DNA of 64,000 bases. It comes from Polytrichum commune. Its lineage: Eukaryota > Streptophyta > Polytrichopsida > Polytrichales > Polytrichaceae. The stretch covers positions 11,596,001 through 11,660,000 of the forward strand of contig OX485806.1 in the NCBI GenBank assembly GCA_950295325.1, in the 5' to 3' direction. Of this stretch, positions 1-12,646 are shown piece by piece (position 1 is the stretch's first letter; every line of letters starts with the position of its first letter). Position numbers and translations under genes: made by a program. The notes under the pieces were generated by a model. That model worked only from the letters and a program-made list of their open reading frames with translations. It was not told where the DNA came from and ran no database searches.

Positions 1-1554
1 ATCTTGGTCGGCAATCTTTGCAAACTTCCAAGGTAAGAAACAATCATATTGACTATATTCTCAATTAGCATAAAGCTCAACTAGCCTAGTCCTCATTACA
101 ACATTACTCCAATCAGAATATCCAAACACAACCATAAGATCAACCTTTTGGTTCTTAGGGCTATTGCCTCTTTTAGACTATCGATAACCCTACCCTCTCT
201 AAACATCTATTTTTTCATTTCCGTACTTTGACGGGTTAGGTTATTCATCATGAATTCAATTTTTCTCTCTAACTTTACAACTTCCTTATCATCCAGCTTG
301 ATCCTAGGCTAATCGCATTCTCTTCCTCCTCACCTTTCTAGGGCTATCGGCTCTCTATTTGGCTATGGCCTTTTACTTTCATGATGTTGCACGCTACAAC
401 AATCTTAGAGTTCTCAGTTCTCTGACTTCCATTTGGTTGTCTTCTTGCTTATCTCTACAATTTTGATGTTGTTGTCGGAATTTGATAGGTTCTAGCTCTC
501 TCCTCTAACTCACTCTATCCTCACCACATTAATCTTAGGTCATCATCTCTTGACATTTAACCCTCTCAACTCTCTTTTCTAGCGTCACGCACAAGCCAAG
601 CATTTCTAACCTTCTCTAATAGGTTTTATATTGCACTTTGATCTCTTTGCTCTTTTATTGATCCATTCTTGCTTCTTGTTTTAATTATAATTTTGAGTAT
701 AGCCTACAAGTTCAGTCAATCTCTTTATATATCTACCTCTATCTTTTGGCTTCATCGACTTGCATTCTCTCAAAGTATTTCATCACTTACTCTAATAACT
801 CCACTCATTCTCTTTCTTAGGATCAAACATTTACTCACAATCAACCATTTTCCTCTATTCCATACACACCCTCACTCCCATCTCTCCATTCAAACACATT
901 GATCGATCACTTCAACTCTTGACTATAGCCAATGCATCAACATACATTACTCATATATGCAACAATAGTCCATAATAATTCATAACGTGAGAGTCTATTG
1001 CTCCCCTATCACAAGAGGTAGCAAACTCTACACCAATCTCAACAAACCATTGCACTCTACATGACTACGGCCAAAAAAACACTCTTTGTTCATGTCTTCC
1101 TACTTGCTAATCAACTACATGCCAACTTTTTGAAAGTGGAAAATTCTTGCTTCCTCAGGCAATAGTCTCTTATTTTTGTCTCTAGTAGACGGTTATAACC
1201 TCGAACTTGTGCCTATTGCTTGTTATAACCACTCGCAATTGACATTCATCCAACTATAGCCTGCAACTTTCATCTTAAGTACAAAAGAGACAAAAATCAA
1301 AAATTCCTATTCAGAATATAGCCTAAATTTTGTTCTACAAGGTCCCAAAAGTTTCACCCAACTTTGAAAGTAGTCTCCAATACACAACAAGCTAACAAGT
1401 TTACAATAAAAAGTTTTCTTAAAGAAGGAGCAAACCTACAGTTTCATCCCTCTTTGAAGAACTTTTTGGACAACTCTAATGCGAGAGGGGTTTTATTTGT
1501 TTGTTTTTTTTTTAATGGGGGCATTAGAAGTGGATAATTTTATTATATTTAAGA
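1..1554. other. AT-rich stretch without a supportable gene
   Basis: Only short open frames occur here and none carries a recognisable motif. The first 900 bases are pyrimidine-rich on the plus strand. A decayed transposon is possible, but nothing diagnostic is visible. Confidence 0.4.
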
Positions 1555-2556
1555 GTCATTGGGGAGGAATTAACACGATAGTCTTGCATGTGAGCTTCAA
1601 TTTACATGTGAGTATGTCACCCATTGGAATTGTAGCAAGCAAGGAAAATGACTTTGAAGTAGATTATTAAATGTAACATTTTCGGATTTGTAGGCTTCAT
1701 TGTGAGTGGATAGGCCATCCACATGGCATGTGCAAGATCTTCTATTGCCATGTTGTATGGGTAGGTGGGTATTCTAAGCCCATTCTATAAGCGGGTTCAC
1801 ATTAGGGCATGGGTCCAAGGAATTTGGGGTCCGAATTACCTGTTAATAAACCTTACATTTGGACTCAAGTTTGGAACCAAGCCATGAGGATTGAGTTCTT
1901 AAATTAGGAGGAGCGTTCACCTTGAGTTGGGACCGATGAGATTTGGTAAGAAAGTGGTGCCACATTAGTGCAACTTCTTTTTTCTTGCCTTGGACTTAAG
2001 TCCCTAGTGTTAACTCCTTGGGTTAAAATGTTGAAATATTTTGGTGCATTTGAAATGGACTAAGTGTGTGCGACATGGATAACAATTGGGTCCTGCTATT
2101 ATTTACCTCGTGTACGTAACTAATCCTCAATTGTTTGTTGGTTGGTTGCATGGGCACAGGTGAGGCAGGCCCTTCACACATTCAATGCAGTGATGTATTG
2201 TGATCATGACATTTTATGCACAAATATTGGTTGAGGTTAATAAGTACATCTCCTTAGTAAGTACAACATACATGTGGTGATCTAGTTAGACGTACTTGAT
2301 AGAGAGGCAAGAAGGTTGGCAATTAACTCCCAAAGCATGGGATAGTCAAAATCAAACATTGGGCGATGAATACCATATGATAGCAAAAAATCCAAATAAG
2401 ATATATATTCTTGCAAGGCAAAGTAGGTTATAGTACAAGGTGTATATGTGGTACAACACATATAATGAGACATTATGCAAATGACTCTATTATGCAATGT
2501 GGTACTATGCTATCAAATAGAAAGATGCAAGAGACGTAGAAAGAGTCTTGTGGATG

Positions 2557-3687
2557 TTCCCACCCAGTGGTGATTTTTCACAAGGTCCCCAACATGTCCA
2601 AGGACATGTTCATAAAAAAAAACCTTTCCAATGGACGGGTTCTCAGAAAATGAACCGGTTTTTGGACGTGTCAAATTCACTTTGGACGGGTTATGAAAAT
2701 AACAATTTTTTTGATAATTTTTTCCAAACAATATAATTGGTACAAATATCAGTTACATTATGTCATATATGACATGTGAATATAAGCATAATGCAATAAA
2801 ACCACTAATACCCAATCAAAATATCCATGTTGAAGTGCTTAATACATTTGCATACATTAATTCATCAACCACAAAATTTAGAACCTTTTTAACATAATGT
2901 CAAAGATTATAATTGAAGGTAAACTTAGCAATTGAATAAGAATTAGTACATATAAACATGTTCAAAATTTTTAAAATAAAGAGCTACTCACCCTTCAAAG
3001 AAGTGGATGAATTCTCCTGTCCTTCATGTTGCTCCAAACAAGCATCGCTGCATTCCATTTGATGTTTTCAACTGGAATATTTGCACATGAAATGTGCATC
3101 AAAGCATCTAAAGTCTCTAACTTCAAACTAGCACGTAGATGACTTTTGATTAGGTTTTGTCTAGAAAAAAACCCCTCTTGTGGAGTGAATGCGGGTGGTG
3201 ACAGACGGGCGATAACGGGTGATGGAAACACCTTGAGGATAGAGTGTGGGGAAAGAAATGGGAAATTAAAGGACAAGAAATAAAAAGAAATGATGGTGGC
3301 AGAGGAAATTAGAATGGGGTGTACTGGAAAGATGAGAATCGACAGCAAAAGACAGATAACTGACGGGCATTGAAGGCATAATTTGTGAAGATCCTCTTGT
3401 TTCCAAGTGCAAACAGTCACATGTCAACATCTTTTGGTTTTTTGGGGTTTTTTTTTTATAATTTGTTACCAACATTGTAAGAGACTTATTTATACGTATT
3501 GCGGGACGGGTATTTTCATTTCCAAACCAATTTTGGGACGGGTTGTTTTTTCTTTAACCTTTCCATGGACGGGTTGGTTTAGAAACTATTGGTTTTGGGA
3601 CGGGTTGCAATTTTTTTTGCCTTTCAATTCAAGGTTTTTGGACGTGGACGGGCAAAAACTTTGTAAAAAATCAGCCTTGTTCCCACC
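2557..3687. mobile_element. hAT-superfamily DNA transposon, internally deleted, with intact target duplication
   Basis: The element proper spans 2,565-3,679 (1,115 bp). It is bounded by an identical 8-bp target duplication, TTCCCACC, at 2,557-2,564 and 3,680-3,687. The imperfect terminal inverted repeats read CAGTGGTGATTTTTCACAAG on the left and CAAGGCTGATTTTTTACAAA on the right (reverse complement), 17 of the first 22 positions identical. Subterminal GGACGGGTT motifs recur at both ends. An 8-bp target duplication with CA(G/A)NG-type termini is characteristic of hAT. Inside, on the minus strand, is a remnant of the transposase C-terminus. Confidence 0.88.
2995..3190 (-). pseudogene. hAT transposase C-terminal fragment
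   Basis: The open frame encodes a stretch containing FFSRQNLIKSHLRASL, then LDALMHIS, a tryptophan-rich spacer, and VWSNMKDRRI. This order matches the hAT dimerisation region (ERxFSxxNxIKxxxR...L..LM.I......W...K.RRI). Only the C-terminal end is present and the upstream frame is not transposase-like, so it is a relic inside a non-autonomous element. The conserved CER before FS has become QEGF. Confidence 0.65.
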
Positions 3688-4916
3688 CACCCACCCTTGT
3701 ATTGCAAAAAGGAAGAAATGAAAGAATTTAGCCTCTCAAAAGAGGAAGTTCGAACTTTGTAAAAGTTTTGAAAAGTCAGCTATATATATAAATGTGTGTG
3801 TATATATATATAATTATAATTGGGGAGGAACTAAGGCCAATTGTAGGTGAACTACAATCTACATGTGAGTATGTTTTAATTGTAGCCATGAAAATGATTG
3901 TGACATGTAACACTTTTCAAATCTTCTTCAATGTGAATAGGTAGCTCATACACATGACATGCTATATATGTGGACGCATTTCACAAGATCTTCCTCTGCC
4001 ATGTCACATGGTGTGGGTATTCTAAGGGTGTGTATCTACATGAGGAGATTCTACCAAATGTGAAAGAATTCATTTTCTTCAAATTTTTGGTGGAAAAATG
4101 TCCATGAATGGGGGCACTTGGAGCATAGAAAAATCAATCTCCTATTATTTGTCAATTCATTTAATCATGTGAGCAATAAGGACAAATTAATGTCATTTGC
4201 AAGTGAACTTCAACTCGCATGTGAGTATGTCTTAGTTGTTGCAAGTGGGGAAAGTGATTGTGAAGTATCTTATTCAACACAAAGTGTCTAGAGATGGATC
4301 TTTTTGTGAGTGGATATGGCATCCAAGTGGCTTGCCATGTGGGCACATTTCACAAGATTTTCTACTACGATGTCATCTAGATTGGTTGGTGTTCTAAAAG
4401 GTGGCATTTCCACATGAGATTCTCCCAACATAAGAGTGTTTTGTAAATAAATAAAATAAAACATTAAGTAAGGTGAAAGGGGCAACTACAAAGCACAGAT
4501 TTATATACGATTTAATAAGCTATTGGTAGTTGATTCATTTAATTGCATGAGCCACAATCATTGGTACATTTCCACAACCGATGCAAAAGGGGACACTAGT
4601 AGTGGAGGAAAAAACAATCTTCTATTAGCCACCCCTTCATTTTATGATGTGAACCATACAGAAAGAGTGCCACTTGCACATGTACCTTGAATCGACATGT
4701 GGGTTTATCGTTTCATAGCAAGTAGGGAAAATGACACCAAAGTAGGTTAGTCACTGCAACACTTCTTAGAGTTGTTTCTTTTGTGAGTGGATAAGCATGG
4801 CATGTGGCCATATTTCATAATATCTTATGTTGTCATGTCATATGGGTGGGTGTATTTCCACACATTGAAGGTAAGATAATAGGAGATTATATTTCCACAC
4901 ATCGAAGATAAGATAA

Positions 4917-5324
4917 GCAAAGACAAAATAATCTCCTATTGGTCTTTGGGTCATTTATTGCGTGAACCACTAAGAGGAAGCACCACTTGCATATCAATTT
5001 CAACCGACATGAGGGTACATCATAGTCGTAGCAAGTAGGGATAATGACTCCGAAGCCATCTTATCTTATCTTGTTTATTAGAAAGATAATAGGAGATTAT
5101 CTTATCATCTTATATGTTTCTTATAATTTATAATTGAACAATTGAATGGATGGATGGGTGGATGGATGGATGGGGCCACTAGAAGCAAAGACAAAATAAT
5201 CTCCTATTGATCTTTGGGTCATTTATTGCGTGAACCACTAAGAGGAAGCACCACTTGCATATCAATTTCAACCGACATGAGGGTACATCATAGTCATAGC
5301 AAGTAGGGATAATGACTCCGAAGC
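4917..5324. repeat. Recent direct duplication of about 140 bp
   Basis: The segments 4,917-5,055 and 5,184-5,322 differ at about two positions (TATTGGTC/TATTGATC and AGTCGTAG/AGTCATAG). Between them are an AGATAATAGGAGATTATC motif, complementary copies of it, and a (TGGA)n tract at 5,150-5,171. The near identity marks this as a young event inside an old repeat field. Confidence 0.8.
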
Positions 5325-5345
5325 AAGTTAGTCACTGCAACACTT

Positions 5346-5907
5346 ACATGGTTGAAGGTACGTTTACACACATCTCTTCAAGTGGTTGTGTTGTGGTTTA
5401 AGCCCGCTTTGGGCCCGCTTTCAACCACATCTACAATCTTTTTCATTTACACCCAACTACGAGAGTGGTTGAAGAGTGGATTGTACCTCAATGATCATAT
5501 ATTCTATTGGTGCAATTCATGGATATGGAGACAACCAATTCATATTTTCTACTAGTGGACAAATTCTCTAAGAGTAAGTGCCTCGTACAAACTATCATCT
5601 CGCATGCTTTGCCATGCTTGAAGTTTCAATCATAGTGCCAAAATAATAACTACAAAGAAAATCAAATCAAAGAAAATAAACCATAACCATTGCAACTACT
5701 CCCAACTACACCTTGTACTATAATTGGGCAATGCAAGGTAGTTGTGGTTGTGGTTGTCATCAATGCAACTTATCACTCTTAATTCTTTACAAAAGGGGGG
5801 GGGGGCAAAGAAACTAAACTACAACAACCAACACTACCAATATACATGGTTTTTGTAACAAGGGGAATAACTAAATTCTATGTTGCATGGGACGTAAGTA
5901 ACTACAC
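5346..5907. other. No gene seen
   Basis: AT-rich sequence with a G10-11 homopolymer near 5,796. No open frame with recognisable motifs. Confidence 0.4.
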
Positions 5908-6125
5908 TAAATATTGTTTTTAGTGTCACTTAGTACTTGAAGTTACACAATACCATATATTTTTGCTATTAATTTAAAAACTTACCAAGTAAAGATGCTA
6001 ATGTTCTATAATGTCCAAACAACTAGTTTGACCTTTGTTAGCAAATAAAAAAATCCTATAATAATTAGTTATAGCATTGTGTAATTCCAAATTTCAAGTG
6101 ACACTAAATACAATATTTGATGTAT
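5908..6125. mobile_element. Foldback MITE of the TAGTGTCA family
   Basis: The left arm (about 5,908-5,957) and the reverse complement of the right arm (about 6,078-6,125) share AAATATTGT(T/A)TTTAGTGTCACTT followed by a similar ACTTGAA...TTACACAAT stretch, forming inverted repeats of about 48 bp around a 120-bp centre. The same TTTAGTGTCAC terminus recurs in other elements of this window. Confidence 0.65.
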
Positions 6126-6411
6126 CAATTAACTAAGGCAAAGTCAACTACATTGGCCAACAAGGGTCGTGATTTATGGCATCCCCACACATGCTAATGG
6201 GGGTGGGCAATGACTACCTCCCACCAACTTGGGAAACTTTAAGGCCACTTTCTAGCTCTACGAGCAATTGGATGTAACGGAGTTGTGTTATACTCATTTG
6301 TTGCTCCCAACCTCACAATCGGACAATCCATGCAAGTAATACGAGATTGTTATCCCACATGTATTAATTTTAACGACTAGTTCATTGCAATATGTAAGTT
6401 TTTGAGGCTAC

Positions 6412-6905
6412 ACTATGTATTGTGTTTAGTGTCACCAATCTTAATTGTCTTCCTCAAATACTAATTGTAAACTGCCCATGTAGTGACACCAACGCTAAAT
6501 GTAGACTCGACATTATTTGTCGTTCCTTTGTAAATTTTTTAAGAGAAGTAGAATTATAATGCTGCAATTACTGTCATTTACTAAGTGATTTTTCATGATA
6601 ATTTCAATCATTCATGACAATATCACATACATGTTAAAGATGAAAAGGTACTAAACTTTGTTTCAATATATGGCATTTGGATGAACTGAAAGGAAGTTGC
6701 GATGATAGTATTTGCAAAGTTCTTCATAGAAAGTGTCACTACAAAAGTTACCACAATGACTTATATTCTTACACTCTAACAATTATGTAATAAAATTTGG
6801 TCATGGGTGATTGAAAAATGGGAGAAAAGCCACTTAGTATGTGATAGTAATTGCAACATTGTTAAGTACGTTGGGTAATTATGCTTGTCAATTGGTAGGG
6901 TCTAT
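6412..6905. mobile_element. Larger TAGTGTCA-family element with internal inverted repeat
   Basis: It starts with the family terminus GTGTTTAGTGTCACCAAT. The segment around 6,545-6,625 (GCAATTACTGTCATTTACTAAG...) reappears in reverse complement at about 6,800-6,875 (CTTAGTATGTGATAGTAATTGC). Related copies lie at 18,317-18,665 (reverse), 21,908-22,245 and 23,484-23,845. Confidence 0.55.
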
Positions 6906-6915
6906 ATTACACTAA

Positions 6916-7233
6916 TTATCCCAATTAGTGCATGTTACTATTCGGAGTCACATAGTGCAATAACTATTTAATGAAAATGTAATACTAAACCAAGCAAAGT
7001 CATTTATGTTTTCATGATGTCCGAACAATCTATTGAACTTTCAATAGTAAAAATTGAGCTCAAGAGTGCAATAATGTCTTACTTGGGAGTCAAATTTACT
7101 ATTGAAAGTTCAATAGGTTTTTTAGACAATATAAGATAGAATATAAATGACTTTTCCTAGTATAATTTTACATTCTCATTAAGTAGTTATAGCACTACGT
7201 AACTCCAAATAGGAACACACACTAATTGGGTTA
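6916..7233. mobile_element. Long-arm foldback MITE with TTA target duplication
   Basis: The two arms, about 6,919-7,050 and 7,100-7,230, are reverse complements over some 130 bp with moderate divergence. Matching landmarks are CCCAATTAGTG at the tips, then TTCGGAGTCAC/TTTGGAGTTAC, AAAGTCATTTAT, and CTATTGAACTTTCAATAGTA next to the loop. TTA flanks both ends (6,916-6,918 and 7,231-7,233). It has no coding capacity. Confidence 0.75.
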
Positions 7234-8651
7234 ATCAATGTAGGTTCTTGGAGAAAAACAAGCCAGTGATTAGAATCACACCCACATTTACTAGTGCCAA
7301 GTGAACGGAGTTTGATCATTCACTGACCACATCCACCAGTAAGTGTGGGTGGGGTATTAGTTGCGGAGGCACAAGCTCATGTGCAACCAATTAGAACTGA
7401 TAAGTAAAGACAAAAGGGGAGATTGCAAGTGTTTTCCAGTCGCATAATCCAAAGCCTAATTAACATGTTAGGCCATAGCCATGTAAGATTGTAATGCACC
7501 CTTTACCAAATAACCAAAGTCTTTCCTAAAACCCAGGTAAAGCTCCCTCGGTTATAGCGGAGGCATCTGGCTATCCCAATGCACCTACAAGAACTTGCTC
7601 CGGAGATTTTCAAGTAAGTTTTACTTAAGTAGCTTTCACACATGTTCATTGTTTTATCTACCAAGCAATGACATGTTGGATAGTTTTCGTCCCATCCCCA
7701 AATGTCTTACTACTCATCTACCTTACCATCGGTTTTTGTTAATGAAGCTCCTCGTGCCCTCATAGCTAAGAGTAAAAAGCAACCAACCACAAGGGCGGGA
7801 AACGACACTTTCAAAGGTCCTACATTCTTGCCTCATGTCCAGGTACTAATGGGAGGGTCGATGCTCGAGGCGTAAAACCTCCGTTTTGAAACCATGCCAC
7901 ATCATTTGCCAACTAGGCTCGGGACTAGATAGTGTCGATGGTGTGAAGGCTATGTTTCTAGAACCAACTTTTAGGCTTAGGTAAAGTCAAGTGGGGAGGG
8001 GGGCATAAGTGAGGGAAGGGAAAAGAAAAACATAGAACGAGTCACACTTTGAATATGATAGGACCCAAGTCCTAGAACACTTAGGGAGCCCTTGTGCACT
8101 CATGCCAGCTGTCTACACAGTCTCAAATATTATAGGGTAAAACACACAACCCTTCGGGGTTGGCAATGGACAACTTCAACTCCAGATAAGTTAAGCTCAT
8201 TAAGTTAGTTAATTGGAGATCGTTGCGTGTCTGCTCATCATGTGGACAAAGCTCACTTATTCGTAAGTGTGGAATTAACTTACCTGGCTGCTAAGATAAT
8301 ATTTTCACGACACCTGCAAACACGACCATGCCCACAATGCTCACTCTGCTCATGCTCGTTGACTCACCATGCTCACAATGCGGTAATCTTAAGTTTGCAT
8401 CTTTCTGACAATGTTTTCAAAGGGCATGAGCACTTCAACTACCTATTCTATGAACTTACCAACAACTCAAAAGCATTTTCAAATAATCACATTACAACAG
8501 TGATAATACCAACAATTATCATTCACATGTGTTGGTTCAGGTCCCACAAATGCCTCAGTGTGTCGCATTGGACAAGGCCATATATCTCTCCACGGCAGCC
8601 CACAATGACGAAGACACACGCACTCACACTATGAATGAATTTGTATAAATC
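7234..8651. other. No gene seen
   Basis: Mixed unique-looking sequence. Open frames reach about 135 codons near 8,227-8,634 but carry no recognisable domain and overlap a comparable frame on the other strand. Confidence 0.4.
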
Positions 8652-9158
8652 TAAAGGCCACTTCACACACGAGACTGAGAGCCCGTGACCCGGTGCACTT
8701 GAAGCACTCTCATTGGTGGAAAAGGCGGAGCCGGTCCAAGTTTGCTTCACACTACGCTTGAGGGACCAACGGAGTATATGAATGCAAGATGGATGTAAGG
8801 TCTACATGGATTCCTACATGGCATCAAATGGATCATGGTTCATGGTCACTTGGACTATTTTCAAAAACCACCTCTTGGAGGTAGGTCTAACACAAAACCG
8901 GGAGACCATGGCACTCCGAACGCTCACAATCGTTGATTTATTCTATTCAATCATGCGTGAGGGACCCGCATGAATAGAAATCCATTGAAATAGCATTTGG
9001 TTGAGGGCCCGGTCACGTATGACTTCACACTACACTTGAGGATCCGTGACCACACTACATGATTTTGGAGGTGTCTTGGAACGGCCTTAGGACACTTCCA
9101 TTTGGGCTCTCACAATTTCATGGTCACGGCTCTTGGCTCGTGTGTGAAGTGGCCCTAA
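8652..9158. mobile_element. PIF/Harbinger-like MITE, copy 1
   Basis: The element spans 8,655-9,155 (501 bp). TIRs of about 35 bp read (A/G)GGCCACTTCACACACGAG, continuing into an AGAGCC...GTGACC block on both sides. A 3-bp TAA duplication lies at 8,652-8,654 and 9,156-9,158. A TAA/TTA-type 3-bp duplication with GGGCC-like termini is typical of PIF/Harbinger and Tourist elements. It carries no transposase. Confidence 0.75.
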
Positions 9159-11352
9159 GTCCATGACCTCTATACTTCAATGTTCTATGCATAAACATAA
9201 AATGAGGGCATGTGCATCACATGGTATTTCACAATAGCCTTTTTTAATCCACCACCAACCTCTACCACTCTGCTTTGCGAACAACACACCATGCATTGCA
9301 GTTAAAACCTTGTCAATTGGACCCTCTGCCCATGTCAACATATTACTCTACTACAAACCAACACCACTACAACAATGACGATGTGCATACACACAACCAA
9401 GAAATCCACATAGGCTTATGAGTACCTCCATCTTATTGTGGCATTTTTCCTCTCTATTGTTACTTGTGCAGACGAGGGGTCGCAACAACATCTTGAGTAA
9501 GAAAAATTGGGCCCAAAGCTCCCTTTGGGCCTCATCTTACACCTTTTGGAGATTTCTATTAAGAACCTTCGAAGTCGCTCAATTTGCAGGCAGTGGCACC
9601 TTTTGTGTGTTATGAATGGTTTGAAGGGGGTCCATGTATTCAAATGCATTAGTGAGGTCCTTACAAGGTATTGCCCGCAAGCCTGGACAACTACCACATA
9701 TACTAACCACTCTGTAGGGCAAGTGGACGGCTTTGGATATTTGGTGAATACCCATTCTCCAATGAGCGAGTCTTAGTGGGTGATTTGCCTTTCACAAACA
9801 ATTGCAACTCATTAAAGGCTAGGTTGGAGTGAGGAAACCCTCTCCTCCAAGTTCACATGGTCGCGGCAACATTCTCCTTTCTAAAAAGCGAATCCATGGT
9901 GCAACACATAATGTCCATGCAAGTAAGTGTTCATTCTATGCAAGAGCAATCCAAGAAATTACCAAACTTTGGATCGATATCACAGACATGAGTGTTTGGG
10001 CTTGAAACACATGGAACAATCAAACACATAAGAATAAACATCTACAATATGTAGCCAAAACATTAACAAGGAAATATAATCGTGCCTTACATGTCACATG
10101 CTAGCTAGTCCAACATGTCCAACATTGTAGCCTTCATCCACAAGTTCATGTTGAGTTGGGAGTTTCACATTGCCACATTCACTCACCTTCCACCTTGGAC
10201 ATACCTCCCAACATTGACTATGTGATCTACACTACCCACATGATTCCTAACAAAAACCTGAGCTCTAACCTTCTTCTTCATCCCCAATAGGAGCACATTA
10301 TGACAATCAGACACAAATGTCAAAAATGGATAGTGCATCCCATATCCTAAATTCACATCATGAAATCAAAATGCCTCACCATCAACTACAATGAATCTAC
10401 CAAAGGTGTGGGTGGCAAATCTCCACTATGAGATGTCTTCCCCACACACCCGCAAACTAGTGTCATGCGCTTGGATGCCTTGTTTCCTCTTCACTCTTTG
10501 CACATTCAGCCCAATCCTTGGGGCTCATGCTTGGGTGAGGCTTAAAGTCATCACACCCATATTCTATCCAATATCTATCCAATGTTCTATCATGTGGTAT
10601 TTCCCACCGCATGCTTGCATGTATCCAACCTCCACATGTGTAGGTGGGCTACATGAACCGGTCGCCCATCTTCGTTGCTCCACAACTCCCTGCAAAAATT
10701 GCGTGACCAATTTCCATGTGTAGCACTCTACTAGGTGCTTGCATAGTTTGCGGTTGCCCTATGTGTGTTTCCCTCGCTTTAAGAGTTCTAAGATGATACA
10801 TGTATTGAGGACTGTTAGGAACCGGGAATTGGTAAAACATGTCATGTTGCAATGTGGTAGCATCATCCTCACTGCTTAGGTGCACCTCACCACTCCAAGA
10901 GGATGAGGTGCAGTGAGGTAGCATTAGATAAATGGGGGTAATGCTTAAGATTGGATAGAATCATGATAAGTGGCATCGTTGCTTGTGATAGGGGGATCAG
11001 TGTCCAAAAAGTTTTTGAAGTTATTGAGGTTAATTGCCTACCTCTTTAAAAGGGCATAGGCTATTTCCCTCATGGCATAGGTTGCATCCTACAATATCAA
11101 ATTTTTGTAAGTTGAAAACCTTTTGAGTTTTTAAGTTACCCGCCAATTGCCTTCAAAACTAATTTTTAGTAGGTTAAAATCCTTCATATCTTTTAATGTT
11201 GTAGGCTTTAAATTCAAAATTTGAGTACTAAGTGGTATCCTTGGCAAGAATTGAACCTGGCTAAGCCCTTCACCACGTTTGAAGGCCAAGGATTAACCAA
11301 CTCTTTTTTAAAGAGTTGATTATAATGAAAGGTTGCTAAAATTCAAATGAGT
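9159..11352. other. No gene seen; small hairpin near 10.88 kb
   Basis: There is no recognisable coding region. At 10,876-10,910 a hairpin GCACCTCA...TGAGGTGC includes a 19-base stretch that matches, at 18 positions, the unit of the palindrome array in gene A intron 1. Confidence 0.4.
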
Positions 11353-11665
11353 TTAAGGGTGAAAGTCCTCACCATCTTCTGATTCAACCTCTACTCTTCC
11401 TGCAAGATATTTCTCAGGATTAGTAAACAAGAATCGAAACTTTCTTGAATCCTTCCACAAAGATATAGCTTCCTCCAAAGTAAACTCAAAATTTTTGGTT
11501 GGTCCTTCAATCGCCACCCGCATCACACTATCCAAGTGTGTTGTTGTCATTCGATTCCTTTTCTTTTGCTTGATGTTATTCTGCACAGAGAAAGCTCTCT
11601 CACAAGTAGCAGTACTAACACATTGGCATCTTGCAAGAGCCCGGAGTATTAGCCTAAAGATATGT
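11353..11665 (-). pseudogene. hAT transposase C-terminal remnant
   Basis: Read on the minus strand, an open frame contains CVSTATCERAFSVQNNIK, then RNRMTTTHLDSVMRVAIEGP and EEAISLWKDSRKFRF. This is the hAT signature in order: (V)STAxCERxFS, N.IK, RNRM, L..LMR(I/V).IEGP, W...R. It begins without a start codon at about 11,665 and ends at a stop at 11,353. No upstream transposase core, termini or target duplication was found, so it is an orphan fragment. Its sequence differs from the hAT remnant at 3 kb. Confidence 0.75.
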
Positions 11666-12646
11666 ACTTAGGTCAACTAATTTCCCAATTTGAAGAAGGA
11701 TGAATGGCTAAAATCCTCTTTTTTAAAAACTTTGTAGGCAAAATTTCCTACATGTTTTTTATGACATAGGTTGATATCCTATGTTTTTAAATTGTCCATA
11801 GGCTCTTTGTCCTACACTTTCAAAATTTTATAGGCTAAGTCACAAATTTTGTAGGCTGCATTTACACTAGCCTTAGGCTCTTGGCGGACTATGGGGGGAT
11901 GTTCATAAACAAACTAAAATAGCAACAAGGGTTTGAGAAAGTTTTGTTGGTTTTGCACTTAAATTGTGAAGGACGATAATTTGAGTGTGTGACTTCATTG
12001 TGTGAATGATTATGTATTTTGGTGGATGCATGTCATGATTGTGTAAGAGTTTGTGAATGGGGAAGGCACAACGTAATGAAGTAGGTGAAGAAAGTGTAAG
12101 AATCTATTAAATGGAGTGAAGTGCATGCGAGAGGAATTGTTGGAATGAATAGGAGTCAATATGCTTAAGGTCTTGATGCAGTCAAGAGTTGAAAGAGGCC
12201 ATAATCTTAACTTGTAAAAGGAAAATGATGGAATGAAAAGTCGAAGAATCACATTGGGAGGTTGGAAGAGGGACTTCTTGATAAAGAAATTGACTATAGC
12301 CTAAGCCAAAATGAATCCGAAGGCCATACTCTAGAGCATTGGCATATTGCTGAAATTATAATTAAGCGAGAGCCAATGACATTGAAGATGAATGTGTAGG
12401 AGTAACATAGTAGATTAGAAGAATGTTGAAAGAGAAAGTGGATTGTCAACAAGAGATTGAACCAAAAGTGAAACTAAAGATGGAATATAGCCGAGAGCGT
12501 CAAGGAGTGCAAAAAGAAGAGGGAGTGCATGTGAGAGGTTGACCTAAGATCGAATTACAAGGCATAATATAGTCACAAACACATACACACGGATCGAGAA
12601 AGGGAGAGTTGTGAGAGCAAACTACGAGTAACAATGGAGTGAGGAT
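11666..12646. other. No gene seen
   Basis: Low-complexity text with repeated GTAGGC/ATAGGCT motifs (11,680-11,900). No supportable open frame. Confidence 0.4.

Larger units (their letters stand above)
1555..5345. repeat. Diverged direct-repeat family, interrupted by a hAT element
   Basis: A module of roughly 200-260 bp recurs in the same orientation near 1,558-1,795, 3,819-4,030, 4,168-4,433, 4,652-4,868, 4,963-5,055 and 5,233-5,340. Shared landmarks are CATGTGAGTATGT, GTAGCAAGTAGGGA/AATGAC, GTGAGTGGATA, and TTTCACAAGATCTTC followed by GCCATGTC. The hAT element at 2,565-3,679 separates the first copy from the rest. The interval 1,800-2,556 holds no recognised gene. Confidence 0.6.

Noticed and set aside
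1-160. Possible copia-like GYSDW peptide on the minus strand
   Set aside because: Only a few residues match and stops follow immediately. Not enough to call a retroelement.
8227-8634. 135-codon frame
   Set aside because: Composition is like the surrounding non-coding sequence, with no conserved motif, and its end overlaps a minus-strand frame.
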